This document shows, piece after piece, positions 10,519-22,461 of a DNA stretch of 64,000 nucleotides. The notes under the pieces were generated by a model. The model saw nothing but the letters and a program-made list of their open reading frames with translations, ran no database searches and was not told where the DNA came from. Every line of letters begins with the position of its first letter. The first letter of the stretch is position 1. Made by a program: the position numbers and the translations under genes. The stretch is from assembly GCF_030052815.1 (NCBI RefSeq), contig NC_079505.1, positions 62,183,309 to 62,247,308 on the forward strand. Direction: 5' to 3'. This stretch comes from Hevea brasiliensis (lineage: Eukaryota; Streptophyta; Magnoliopsida; Malpighiales; Euphorbiaceae).

Positions 10519-12748
10519 AAATCTCATATACTAGCTACAAACGCTCCTATTAGAATTGAAGTCCTTGAAGGACAAACTGCTCAAACTGCCTATGCTACTG
10601 AGTCTATAGCACACCTAAAGCACAATAAACTTATCAATTTCAAAGATAAAAGTCCTCAAAAATGAAAAAGAGCAAAATTTTAAGATGGTCAAACTCTAGA
10701 AGAGTAAGCTTTAGCATAGCAAAGTCCAACAAAGAAAACTCTAGAAGAGAATTTAGACATGACAAATAAATTTTCAGAAAAAATTCGAGTACTTAAAAGT
10801 AATGAAAATGAAGAGATCTTGATAAATTATGCTATGTCAGAACAAAGATGGAATCGAAATAAAATAAACGTCGACAATATTTTTGCATATAATGTATTAC
10901 TCAATATTGTGAAAGATGATGATGATCATGAACCTATGACTGTAGAAGAATGCAGACGTAGAAATGATTAGCCAAAATGGAATGACGCAATCAAGGGAAA
11001 ATGAAATTCACTTGAAAAACAAAAAGTTTTTGGACCTATAATCCAGACACTAGAAAATGTCTAGCCAGTGAGACATAAATGGGTACTTGTGCAAAAATAA
11101 AATGAGAAAAATGAAATCGTGAGACATAAAGCATGACTTATTGCAAAGGTTTCTCACAAAGACCTATCATTGATTATGAGGATACATATTCTTTTGTGGT
11201 GGATGCAATTACATTTCGATATTTGCTTAGTCTGACAATTCATGAAAATGTTGAAATGTGTTTAATGGATGTATTGATTGCTTATTTATATGGTGTACTT
11301 GACAAAAATATCTATATAAAAAATTCCTAAAGGATTTAAGTTGCATGAAGCACAAAAATCAAATTCTCAAAAACTTTATTCAATTAAATTATACAAAACT
11401 CTATATGGATTAAAGTAATCTAAATGCATGTTGTATAATTGCCTTAGTGAATATTTGTTGAAAAAAGGCTATAAAAATCCTATATGTCCATGTGTGTCTA
11501 TAAAAAGATTAGGATCTGAATTTACCATTATTACAATTTATGTTGATGATTTAAATGTTATTGAAACTCATGAAGAGCTTTCCAAAACTATAGAATATTT
11601 GAGAAAAAAATTAAGATGAAAGACCTTGGGAAGACAAAGTTTTGTCTTGACTTGCAGATAAAACATTTTAAAAATGGCATCTTTGTCCATCAATCAACTT
11701 ATATAACCAAGGTATTGAAATGTTTCTACATGAATTAAACCCTTCCATTGAGTTCACTAATGGTTGTGAGGTCACTTGATAAGAAAAGGACCCTTTCTAA
11801 CCTCGAGGAAATGATGATGAACTCCTTGGTCCCGAATTACCATATCTTAGTGCAATATGTGCACTAATGTATCCTACTTGTTGTACTCAACCCAATTTAG
11901 CTTTTTATATAAATTTTTTAGTAAGATATAACTCTACTCCAACTCGAAGACCATATAATTCAATATCTTCGAGGTAAAATGGATATGAGTTTATATTATA
12001 TTAACATATTACAACTAGATTTGGTTAGTTATGCAAATGCAAGTTATTTATCTGATTCACATAATAGTAGATCTCAAACAGGCAATATATTTACAGGTGA
12101 AGGTATAGCCATTTCATGGTGTTCAACAAAACAAACTAAGCTACTATTTCTTCTAACTATGTAGAATTTTTAGCAATTCATGAAACAAGTTGAGAATGTG
12201 TCTGATTGAGACAAGTAATTCAACATATTCAAAGTACATGTGGTCTACCTAACAAAAAGGAAGTTTCAACCATTTTGTATAAAGATAATACTGCATGCAT
12301 AAATCAGTTGAAAAAAGTATACATTAAAGGAGACATGACAAAATATATTTTTCTAAAATTTTCCTTTATTCATGATCTTTAGAAGAATGGTGAAATTAAT
12401 ATTTAGCAAATTTACTCAAGAGATAATTTTGTTGATATGCTTGCCAAAACACTTTCAACTACAAGTTTCGAAAAATTGATGAATAAGATTGGAATTCAAA
12501 GACTCAAAGATCTTAAGTAATATCTTCATTAGAAAAAGTTAATATGCACCATACTCTTTTTTCCTTTTATTATGTTTTTTTCATTGGGTTTTCCCAATAA
12601 AGGTTTTTAATAAGATAATATTCATTGTGTATTTTATAAAAGAATAACGTACTATTTTTTCTTCATTAGGATTTTTTTTTCACTAAGTTTTTTTCTAATA
12701 AGGTTTTAACTAGATGTATTCTTTAATGCATGGACATTCAAAGGGAAA

Positions 12749-12987
12749 TGTTAAAAACATATTTATGATGAATGTCCATTAATATTCTTAACTTTTCATT
12801 TTCTCTGTATAAGTTCAATGAACTTCGTTAAGCAATTCATTAATTATGAACCCTCCATCTCCTCATGCATGCCTATAAATAAAAGTAATTTATGTAATAT
12901 ATTGATACACTTGAAAATCAATAGAAATTCTATTTTCTTTAGATTTTCTTTTTTCTATAATTACTTTAGTTTTACCTTATGTTATCA
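12749..12987 (+). mobile_element. 3' LTR of the old Ty1/copia element
   Basis: The purine run CAAAGGGAAA precedes TGTTAAAAACATATTTATGA, which begins a short LTR about 239 bp downstream of the RNase H end. It contains a TATA-like CCTATAAATAAAAG near 12870. The end at TGTTATCA (about 12987) is my best estimate. The 5' LTR is off-window, so the boundary is not confirmed by a second copy. Confidence 0.65.
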
Positions 12988-13421
12988 GGTATTGAAAATA
13001 AAATATAAATTTTTAGTCCTCACCTAATTTACATTTCTCACCTTCCGTCCATCTTTGAATACTCAAAACCAAAGACTAGTTTTCACACGAAGATCTTTAC
13101 CAATCCAACATGCTCAGCTACATTAAGAAATAACACGTGTCAAGCGCTGAGAAGATTAAATAAAATTGATCCAATTATCAAGAGCAATTATTCACGCCTA
13201 AAATAATATCAGCGCACCTTATCATTTCTTGAAGAATATTTTCCGTTTTCCAATGTCTCACGCGCTTTTTCTGGTTTCGCCACGCACACATCTATAAATT
13301 GGTGGAATGAAAAGGATACAGAGAAAAGGAGCTCACAAGTTTCAGATCACCCGCAGAGCTTGGAGGACCGGCGTAGTGATTGCCGGGAAGAGGATTCCGA
13401 CGGATTCCTAGCGAGAAAAAA
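12988..13421 (+). promoter_or_regulatory. HHP gene upstream region: TATA, ABRE/G-box, CGCG box
   Basis: The spacer between the copia LTR and the HHP start codon holds a TATA box (CTATAAATT, 13292-13300) about 130 bp before the ATG. It also holds ACACGTGTC (13134-13142), which fits the ABA-response G-box/ABRE consensus, and a CACGCGC element (13259-13265) that fits the CAMTA-type CGCG core. The spacing is normal for a plant promoter. ABA- or calcium-linked control is inference from these short motifs. Confidence 0.55.
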
Positions 13422-16400
13422 ATGAAAAATACGAAGAAGAAGCTGGTGGACAGAGAGAAAGCAGAGAAGGTGATGTCGACGTCGACGATGAGAAAGACGA
13501 CGAAGAAGAAGGAGAAATTTGAGAGGAGATTGGTGAAATACAAGGACTTGCCTGAGTATTTGCAAGATAACGAGTGCATATTGGATTACTACCGGTGCGA
13601 ATGGCCGGTGAAGGATGCGTTCTTGAGCGTCTTCTCTCTGCACAACGAATCGCTAAATGTCTGGACGTAAGTGATATTTTGATGCAAATGAATGTGTATT
13701 GATGTGAAATTTGGGCGATGATGATGTGATATGACATTGGTGCAGGCATTTGGGAGGGTTTCTGATATTTTTGGGGTTGACGGTCATGAGTTGTGTAGAG
13801 ACGACTGAGCTGGGAGGATTCATAAACGGTTTCTCCAGGTTCTGATTTTGAATTTCTTCAGCTATTATTTGTTTATTCGTGATCGAAACTTTAAGGAATC
13901 TGTGTGTTTGATTTTTTTGGTCCATGAAAAAATGATTGCGCAGAAGGAAAGTTTCTCAATCGTTGATGGTGATGAACCGTCCAGAGTTCAACGTCTCTGA
14001 TAATCACGTGCTTAACGTAAGTGTTACTTTTTTCTGACCATTTTGGTCTTTTCATTTTTATTTTACAATTTTATTCTGTTTTAGTATTGGCAAGATAAAT
14101 AGATATGGGCGGGAGGGATGAGTAATGGGAGACCATATTTGGTTGTGGGTCCCGAAACCGAGATATTGCCTGTGAGCCAATGATAAAAGTTGGGGCTTTT
14201 TGGCTTTTGATGGCTGAAGCCTCCACTCCATGTTATTCTTGGGCTTGTGGCTTTTCTTTCTACCATTGTTTTTTAGGAAATTACTCTGTTCGATTAAAAC
14301 ATAAAATTTATTAAAAATTACTCTAAATATAATTACTATTTAGTAAAATATAATAATATATAATTTTTTAGTGCTATATAATAACTATATATTTTTTTAA
14401 TGTGAATGGCTAATAAATTAATAATTATTTTTCCAGTTATACAATTAAATCAAGCCGGTTGGATTAACCTACTGCTGAATAAAAATGTCTGGAAATAAAA
14501 TTTAATTTTTGTAGTTGATTAAATGCGGAATAGAGTCATAATATTATTGGATTAAAATTTATTGATGAAAATAAACTTTAAATGATTGAATATATAATTG
14601 TAAAAAATATATTTCCATCTCATAAAAGTAAATTTACTATTAAAAAAATATAATTAATATAATTAAAGTAATAATTTTTATTTAATATTTTTTAATTTAC
14701 TTTATATTTTATTAAAAATTAAATAACTCATATTATTAAATTATTCCTAAAACTAATAAATTTTAATTTTTTTAATGCATGTTAAATAGAGAAATATTAA
14801 TATTAGTAAGCTAAAAGATAAACTACTATTTCAAAAGAGAAAGTAGCATATAATTTTGAGACACATGAAAAAAAAGTAAATTTATCTTTATAGATAGAAG
14901 GAGTATTATTTAATAATTTTTAATTATTTTATTTTGTTAAATTAATGTTGGGTGGGCCTATTTGAACAACTAAAATAGTTTATGCCGTAACTTTGTAAAT
15001 GTAATTTTAGTTTTTGATTTAATTATCCTCATAAAATGTCATCCATAAAAATTAATATAATTTTTCATTATATTAAGTGCAAAAGATTAGCATCTTTCTG
15101 TATTGGCTTTAAATAATTCATTCCATGATAAATTAAACAGCATTAATTTTCGACTTTCACAAATAGAAAAGCTTCATCATGTATTGTGGATTTTTTTATA
15201 ATCTCTCTTAAATGTGTATAAAAAATCTGGCAATTTTATTTTTTATATTTTATTTTCCTTTTTTTTCTCACCTTGATAAGTGATAATTAATGAATATAAT
15301 CGTGGCCCATCTTTGGAACATTTTTGGATGCTGTAGAAATCTTTTCATAAAGCTTGTAATTTATTAATTACAATTATCATCTTAAAATAATTATTTGTCC
15401 ATTCAATTTTAAAAAAAAAAATCTTAAAAATCATAATTTAGAGATTTTAGGAAAAATAAAATACAAAAAAAGTAAGGTCTTAAAAACAGAGAAAATATAT
15501 TAGAAGTAATTGAAAATACCACCAATTCTGATCAGAAAGAAGATTTAGAAGGAGATTTATTTTAATGTGAAAAAAGAAAACCATAAATAGAGAAAAATGA
15601 AAAATTAAATAGATACCATATTAAAATTTTATTTGTGAATAGTTAATTTATCAAGAAATTATTTATAGCAGTAATGGAAATGCCTTATATTTTTATATGA
15701 AAAATAATTATATGGGTCAAATTATAGAATGACAATTTAGTCTAATAGTTAAAATAGTATATAACAAGTTGTGGCATTAGTCATTTTGGTTGTGGAAATA
15801 GGCTTATCCTTAATCTGTTGATTATTAAAATGAAATTATGAGTAATGGTACTGGAAATTTTAAAAACCTTTGGAAGAGATTGATTGGTAAGAGTTGTTGC
15901 TTAGATATAGAAAACCTAGGCGCAGTGGAGCGCAGGTAATTAGGGACGTTGGAGTATTGGCATAGATAAGGATAATAGGATTTGAGTGCACGCATCAGAT
16001 TAAAGGGAGCATCAAAGAGTCATGTTGCCATTAAAGTAAGTTGTCTTGTGCTCAAATCCTCGCCCCTCCTAGAATAAAAGTATTATGTTATGTATATGTG
16101 TGTGAGAGAGGTGAACAAACTAAAAAGAAGTAATCAAATGGCAAATTTGCTAAAGCGTGATGGTATTCAAGATGAAAATTCATGTATGAATTCAATGCAT
16201 GAAAATTGTGGATGAGTGAGATCCTTATGTTGATTCAACTATTTATGATTTTTGTGTATTAAATTCGTGTATACATTTTCTTGTATAGTAGAATTTTCCT
16301 TAATTAAATAGCACTCATCATATGTCCACTAGAATGCAGAACTGTGTATGTAAGTAGGGGATTTTGTGCATTTCGATCAAGTCTCAACATATTTTGTTGC

Positions 16401-17084
16401 TTGCAGGATGTCCACTTGAGACGCATTTCACAAGAGTCAATTTTCCACATGCATAAACAAGATGGTTTTGAAACTATACCTAGATGGCCATGGTTTGTTT
16501 TCTTATCAGGAGCAATGGGGTGCTTGGTTTGCAGCACCCTTTCCCACCTCCTTGCTTGCCACTCCAAGCGCTTCAACATTTTCTTTTGGCGCCTAGATTA
16601 TGCTGGCATTTCCCTTATGATTGTTTGCTCATTCTTTGCTCCCATATATTACGTCTTTTACTGCAACCCCATTGCCCGATTCTTTTACATTACCACCATA
16701 AGTGTGTTAGGTATTCTTGCCATTATCACCCTCCTCGCGCCTGCTCTTTCTTCTCCTCGCTACCGATCTTTCAGGGCTACTCTGTTCTTCATCATAGGGA
16801 TATCAGGGGTGATTCCTGCAGCACATGCAGTTTCCGTCCACTGGGGCAATTCACAAATATATGCATCTCTTGGTCTTGAGATTCTTATGGCCGTTTTATA
16901 CGCTGCAGGAGTTGCGTTTTATGTTACCAGAGTACCAGAACGTTGGAAGCCTGGCACTTTTGACATTGCAGGACACAGTCATCAGATCTTTCATGTGTTT
17001 GTTGTTCTTGCTGCCCTTGCTCACGCTGCTGCTATACTGGTAATTATGGATTTTCGCTGGAAATCACCTGCCTGCTCGTGTTAG
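13422..17084 (+). CDS. HHP1/2-like: Heptahelical transmembrane protein, HHP1/HHP2-like (PAQR family)
   Basis: Four exons join in frame to 362 aa: 13422-13666, 13746-13838, 13944-14016 and 16407-17084, all GT-AG. Lys-rich residues 1-40 are cytosolic-like. The family core follows: [16 protein letters not shown] (43-58), the signature [10 protein letters not shown] (74-83), STLSH with H184, and GHSHQIFH with H329 and H333. By analogy with adiponectin receptors H184, H329 and H333 are the zinc ligands. Seven hydrophobic helices are visible from exon 2 to the end. Arabidopsis HHP1/HHP2 are membrane proteins linked to ABA, osmotic and cold responses; enzymatic activity in plants is unproven. Length matches the family. 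The ATG at 13422 was chosen because no earlier in-frame ATG exists. It is convergent with the CLU gene. The C-terminal tail SPACSC differs from the usual W-R-D..GC end. Confidence 0.93.
14608..14906. mobile_element. Stowaway-like MITE in HHP intron 3
   Basis: About 300 bp of AT-rich DNA is bounded by degenerate inverted ends. The left end reads TTCCATCTCATAAAAGTAAA, and the reverse complement of the right end reads ACTCCTTCTATCTATAAAGA then TAAATTTACTTTT. This resembles the CTCCCTCYRTCCC..AAAAGT ends of Tc1/Mariner Stowaway elements. It lies inside the 2.4-kb third intron and is noncoding. Confidence 0.5.
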
Positions 17085-18536
17085 GCGTACCAAACTTTGC
17101 TTCCTTAAGAAAAAAAGTAATATTCTCTTGTAAAACTTCTGTAATACCAAAAAGAAAATTTCTGCATTTGTATTTTAAAGAGGAGGTAATTCACGTCCTC
17201 ATATTCGTAGTTAGAATTTTAGAACTTATTCATCTTAGATTGAAGTGCTGAGTATGGAAAACCAACCTTGAAGTAACAATTAAATTGTAATTAGTTTCAT
17301 AAAATCTAATTTTATTCATTTATTAAAAATATTTTTTTTAAATTATGATTATTTTTTTGGTAAAATTGTACTTTCATGATTGCTTTATCATTTCATGTCA
17401 AATATTAATATAAAATTATGATTGCACTATATAATTATTCAGATGTATAGGCATTTTTTGGAGAGAACTTCTTTCTTATAACAGGGTGTATACACCCATC
17501 TAATTAATAAATGACACATCATTAAAATAATAGTTAATCCTACTGTAAAGCATAATAGCTCCTGCTACAAAATATGATTGATGAGTGTATAGAATAGCTT
17601 ATATACCTCGGTGTAACTAAGAATTTTCCTTCTTTAAGTGGAAGAAAAGTATTTAATTGAATTTTAAAACAATCATTATTAATTTCTATTTATTTTAAAT
17701 GAATTTTTTAAGTTAAAAAAATTTCAATTCTTTCGTTCCAAATTTTGACTTCGTTTTAAAATAAATCATTTGCAAGAAAAGAACTGAAATAAATTTTCAT
17801 ACAATTATGTTTAATTTTTATTTCTTTGAAAATGAAATTATTTTCTAAATAAAAAAAGAATTGAATTTTTTTATTTCAAACATGAAAATTGAGAAAAAAA
17901 AATAATTAAATTAAATTCTTGTAAAATTTTAAATTTCATACAAAGGGGATAATTAACTAAAAAGAAATCAATATATTGAATTCTTGTAAAATTTTAATTT
18001 TCAAACAAGGGATAATAAAACACAAACAATAAAATCAAGTGCTGCTACAAAGTTGTATATTGTTATACATGGAACATAGTTGAAATTTATTGCATACCTT
18101 AAAAATGGTTGTGAATTTACTAAGAGTACGACTTGGAATGTATAAATCTTCAAAGGTTATTTTATTTTGAGTTGACAACAAACAAAAAATATAGCAGGAG
18201 AATGACAAAACAAAATTATAAGAAGGCAGAGACTCACTAATTTAGCTACGAGCTGCTCAACAGATTCTTTCACGGTGATGGTAATTTTCATTAACAAATC
18301 TCTCCATCAAGGATTCTCCTCCCTCAATGCAGCAAAACCAAAATGTATCCGAAAACATTCACAATTTCAAGGCCTAAACTTGACTATGTCAAACTTAAAA
18401 CAGTTTTTCCAGTCATTACAGGGGCCTCCCTCAACTGTCAACTTGTTCTCTCTCTTTTCATTGCCATGGAGCTTGTGTTGCAAGGAAATCGCTTCACGTC
18501 TAAGAAAAAAAAAAGGAAAAAAATATATGCCTTCAT
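17085..18536. other. Convergent intergenic region between HHP and CLU genes
   Basis: This AT-rich 1.45-kb spacer must hold both 3' UTRs. An imperfect local duplication carrying AATTCTTGTAAAATTTTAA occurs at about 17915-17960 and 17978-18020. I see no coding sequence; the short reading frames at 18275-18579 overlap the CLU stop on the other strand and have no support. Confidence 0.6.
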
Positions 18537-21500
18537 TCAACTAGTAACCTCAACAATCTCACCGTCACTGTCACTGTAATCTGCCCAGCACTTGCTTGGT
18601 TTCTCCTCAATCAATATGCTGTTGCACGTTTCTTTTGCCATAGCATTATCACCAGTCAAAGGGGCTATATTTGTAGGCTTTTCTTCACTTTCAGGATGTG
18701 CATTTTCATCTGGTTCATGACATTTTTGCTCACTTGGCTGGTTTTCTGTCAAGGAATTTTCAGCACTAGTTTCTCCTGCAGCTTCACCTTTGTTTTCAGC
18801 ACCTAAGTCGATGGGAACCAATGTGGTTGTTTCTACTGAACTGACTGGAGATGCTGGAAAGCCATTTTGCACCGCTGGAATACCATTCAATGATGCTAGA
18901 AATCCATTTGGTGACACTGGAATACTTGTTGGAGACATGGAGAAACCATTTGGAGACACTGGCATACCATTTGGGGTAGCCAAGTAACCATTTGGTGACA
19001 CAGGATAGCCATTGGGAACCCAAGGTTGGCCTGGCACAAATTCAGCAGCATGAGGGTTCATTATTCTAGGAGGGCTGAAGTGATTCCCATCCCCATTATG
19101 TTCACCACTGTGGAAGGTAGGTTTGTTACGTGGAACCCGATTCCCAGATCTATTATAGCCACCAGATAGCCTTGGACCATAGGGAACCCTAGCTGTCGCT
19201 GACTGGTGAGGTGATCTGCGGACAGGATTAACTGTAAGCATTGGAGGAATATTCAACGGTGGAGGAAGAATTCCTCCATGATCTTGGAACCCTGGAACAG
19301 TAACTGAGCCAAAAACTGGAACTGTGGATGGATTAAATGGCGGTGCAGCTGCAGAAAGTTTCTTTGTTGTCTCCTTTCCAGTTTCTGCTTCATCTTGTTT
19401 TTCTACTTCAGTTGTCAATGCCTTATCACTCGTGTCCCTAGATAGATCCTGAGAATTCTCATCTATTAGTTTTTCACTTGGAACTGAAGTATCTTTTTCT
19501 ACCAACAAAGCTGCATTTTCAGATAACACAGGTAGAGGTTCTGGATCAGGGGAAACTGATGGGCAAAGGTCTAAATCTCTTGTTTCCAACGCATCACTTT
19601 TAGAAGAAGAGGCATTTGAATCTTTGGAAGTGTCTAAATTCTCATTTCTCAGAACTGCAACATTTGTAACTTCAGCATCAGCAGTTTTATTTTCAAATAT
19701 CACAGCTTCTTTATCTACGTGATCATCATGCACACATTTTGTTCCTTCCAGTGGTTCCATCATCTCTGAATTCCCTATTTCTGTTTCTGGCTCTCCATTG
19801 ATGGGATCTTTTCTTTCCTCAGAGCCAAGTGGTTTTCTCTCTCCTTCAGGGTTCTCTACTTTTTCTTCCTCTACGTCTTTCAACTCAGTCACTCCACCAA
19901 TATTGACCTCTGATGCAGCTGCCTTATGGCTTAACTGAGGACTTGGTTCTATAGGAAGATTTTCTTTTGGCAGCTGTTCTGCAACTGCCTTCACAATTGT
20001 ACCAGGAGGAGCTACAGCAACTTCTTTGTAGGAGAAGAGTCTTCCAGCTGCCTGAACACTTACAGGACTTGCCACTGAAACTGATTTGGAAATTTGATCA
20101 GTTGAAGCAGGAGTAGCTGGGGCTGATTTAGGGTCAATTGATTTCTCTATTCCACCACATGCAGCACCAGAATTATTTTTCTTTGGACTGAAGCTAGCAC
20201 TTTTAACAAACTTTTTAGGAACAGGAATACTGGGTCCAGTAAAAGCAGCAGAATCATTTGGGCTTGTCCTTGGGGATGTAAAATTGGTGGGCTTTCCTCG
20301 GAATTTTGATGACTGGGACACATTCATAAAGTTAGTATTTAGTTTAGCTAGGCTTGGCCTCCTTGTACCAGAAGATTTCCGACTTGTAGGTGAACGGCCT
20401 TTAGGTACAGCTTCTTGCCATCCTTCATTTGACTCATCCTCCTGTATTTTATCATCACTCATATTAATTATTGACTGATCTGGGAGACTTGAATCAGTAC
20501 TCTCATTCCTAATTTCTGCAAACTGAACCTCAGATTTGTTTTCCTTATCACTTGAATTCTCCAAAACAGGATAGATTGGTGAGAAAGTTTCATCTTTCTG
20601 AGATTCATCTAAGACTGTTTCCCAGTTTTGACCTGGTTTGCCTTTAACCTGTGTGATGAAATTTTAGGTAGAAGAATATGTTAAAACAAGTAACGTGAGA
20701 GAATAGATCCAACTAAAGAAATTTATCACCTTTGAACGAGCTTTCTTTTGAGCTTCTCTTGCTTTCATATCTGCATCTGGCGTTATATAATCCAAAAGGT
20801 CTGATACACTGATCCAAAATGAGAAAATATTACATTTAGTTGTGGAAAGACTATCAAATTCATCTGCCCACTCTAATCAGGTAGGAGGTTTGGGTAGCAG
20901 TGGTTTTGATTCCACAAGCAGATAACATCATTTCCAGAAGCCAAAAACAACAAAAAGAGAGAAACCCACTAAAAGCTCTTCTTAGAAAACCATTTGAATT
21001 ATAAAAAATACAAGTATAAGATTATATTTGATATCAATGGCCACTTTTAGACTTGAACAAAAATTATCATGCCAATCATATAAACTCTGCCTAATTTTTT
21101 AAATAAGCAATAATACTAACTACAGATAAGAAACAGTAGGAACCTATAAATACAAATAGATGCTCATTTAATTTTCCCAGCCGATAGCATAATGTCTGGT
21201 ATTCTTATTCACATAAAGGAAATCAAAAACAAAATAAAATAATATAAATAAATAAATCCCCTTTTAAACTTATAATTATTACCTTAAATGACCTTTACTG
21301 GATATTGAGGCATCTGGCTTTGGGGTTCCATTGCGTGAAGCTTCTTGTTGCTCCAGAGCCTTGGACTCAAAATACTCAAGCCATGCAGCTGCATCCTGCA
21401 AAAGCCATCATATATAGATTTAAGGAAGAAGAATAACTAGATAACCGACATTTGAGATTGAACATTAAATTTGATACTACCTGTGTGCGTAGATCTTCAG

Positions 21501-22417
21501 ACCCAAGTTTCGCTTGCAGTATCTGCAGTGTAGTTTGTTCATGCTGAACGCTCAAGGAGTAAGCTTCCATCAAAGATAGAGCAATTGCTATAGCATGGTA
21601 GCTGGCAGCAGTCTGAAAATATCAGAAACATGTCAGGACATGAAAGAATACAAATTATTACCCACCCAAGACAATGAACATGAATGACACAAGGTCCAAG
21701 TAGTTTGCTTCAAGAAGCAGAATTATTATATTCAATCTACAATCTAATCACTCTCTCTTTTTTTTTTTTGGCTCCTCATACTATTTAACTTTTTCGAATA
21801 AGCATTTGCGCTTTATAGTAAATGATTCATAACTATCCCACTGCCCTTTTGGTACCTCATCTCATCATTCTCTTTCATCAAACCTCAAAAGCTGTGCATA
21901 AAGCGACGTCAAAGTATTTTATCAATAACAGTACTGCTCTTTATCAAAAGTCTGGCCCAAACGTTTTTCATTTTAGATTTAATTTGTTTCACATTTTGAA
22001 GGCAGTCTATAAAGCAGGGAAGAAAATCAGAACTAACAACACATCATTAAATGGTATTAAATATTTCCTTGAGCAAATCATGAGATTGTATCAGAACAAG
22101 AAGCCAAATATTTAAGTCAAACTACAAGCTGAAAACCAGCAATGCTTAGCCTCCATGGCATGTTTCTAACTATTGAAGAGCAGCACCACAGTTTCAGATA
22201 GCATAATGGGACAGAAAAGGGGCCTGCCTTATAAGCTAATAGGGCAGGCAAAACTATTAGTGCACTGATAGTTACGTAAAGGATCTTTTGATCAATAAAT
22301 TTTTTTTCTTTTATAGTTTTTCAGTGTTTCTACCTCACACTCATCCATGGTTTTAATGGAAAAATCTCAAAATAACCTACCTATGAAATTCTTCTTTTGT
22401 GAGTGTGTGTGTGTGTA

Positions 22418-22461
<44 letters not shown>

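Larger units (their letters stand above)
9252..12535 (+). pseudogene. Decayed Ty1/copia pol (integrase to RNase H)
   Basis: Reading across many stops and frameshifts gives a copia polyprotein. It has an integrase core (LDNAGEF near 9365, then HTQNILAES, where the catalytic Glu sits, and FGQEPN-like motifs to about 9720), a linker (9970-10031), RT (about 11040-11620, with LMDVLIAYLYG and the active site YVDD near 11538), and RNase H and C-terminus (11640-12520). It resembles the Ale/Retrofit lineage, which is inference. The Tekay-like element ending at 9241 cuts off the 5' half and a TRIM interrupts it at 10032-10518. It is far more decayed than the other elements and is the oldest layer of this nest. 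Confidence 0.85.

Noticed and set aside
13292..13749. Several minus-strand reading frames of 95-113 codons
   Set aside because: They are antisense to HHP exon 1 and its first intron, with Ser/Phe-rich low-complexity products; the sense exon has clear family motifs.
14081..14266. Less AT-rich patch with a 61-codon minus-strand frame in HHP intron 3
   Set aside because: No domain, no splice logic and no partner exon; treated as intron sequence.
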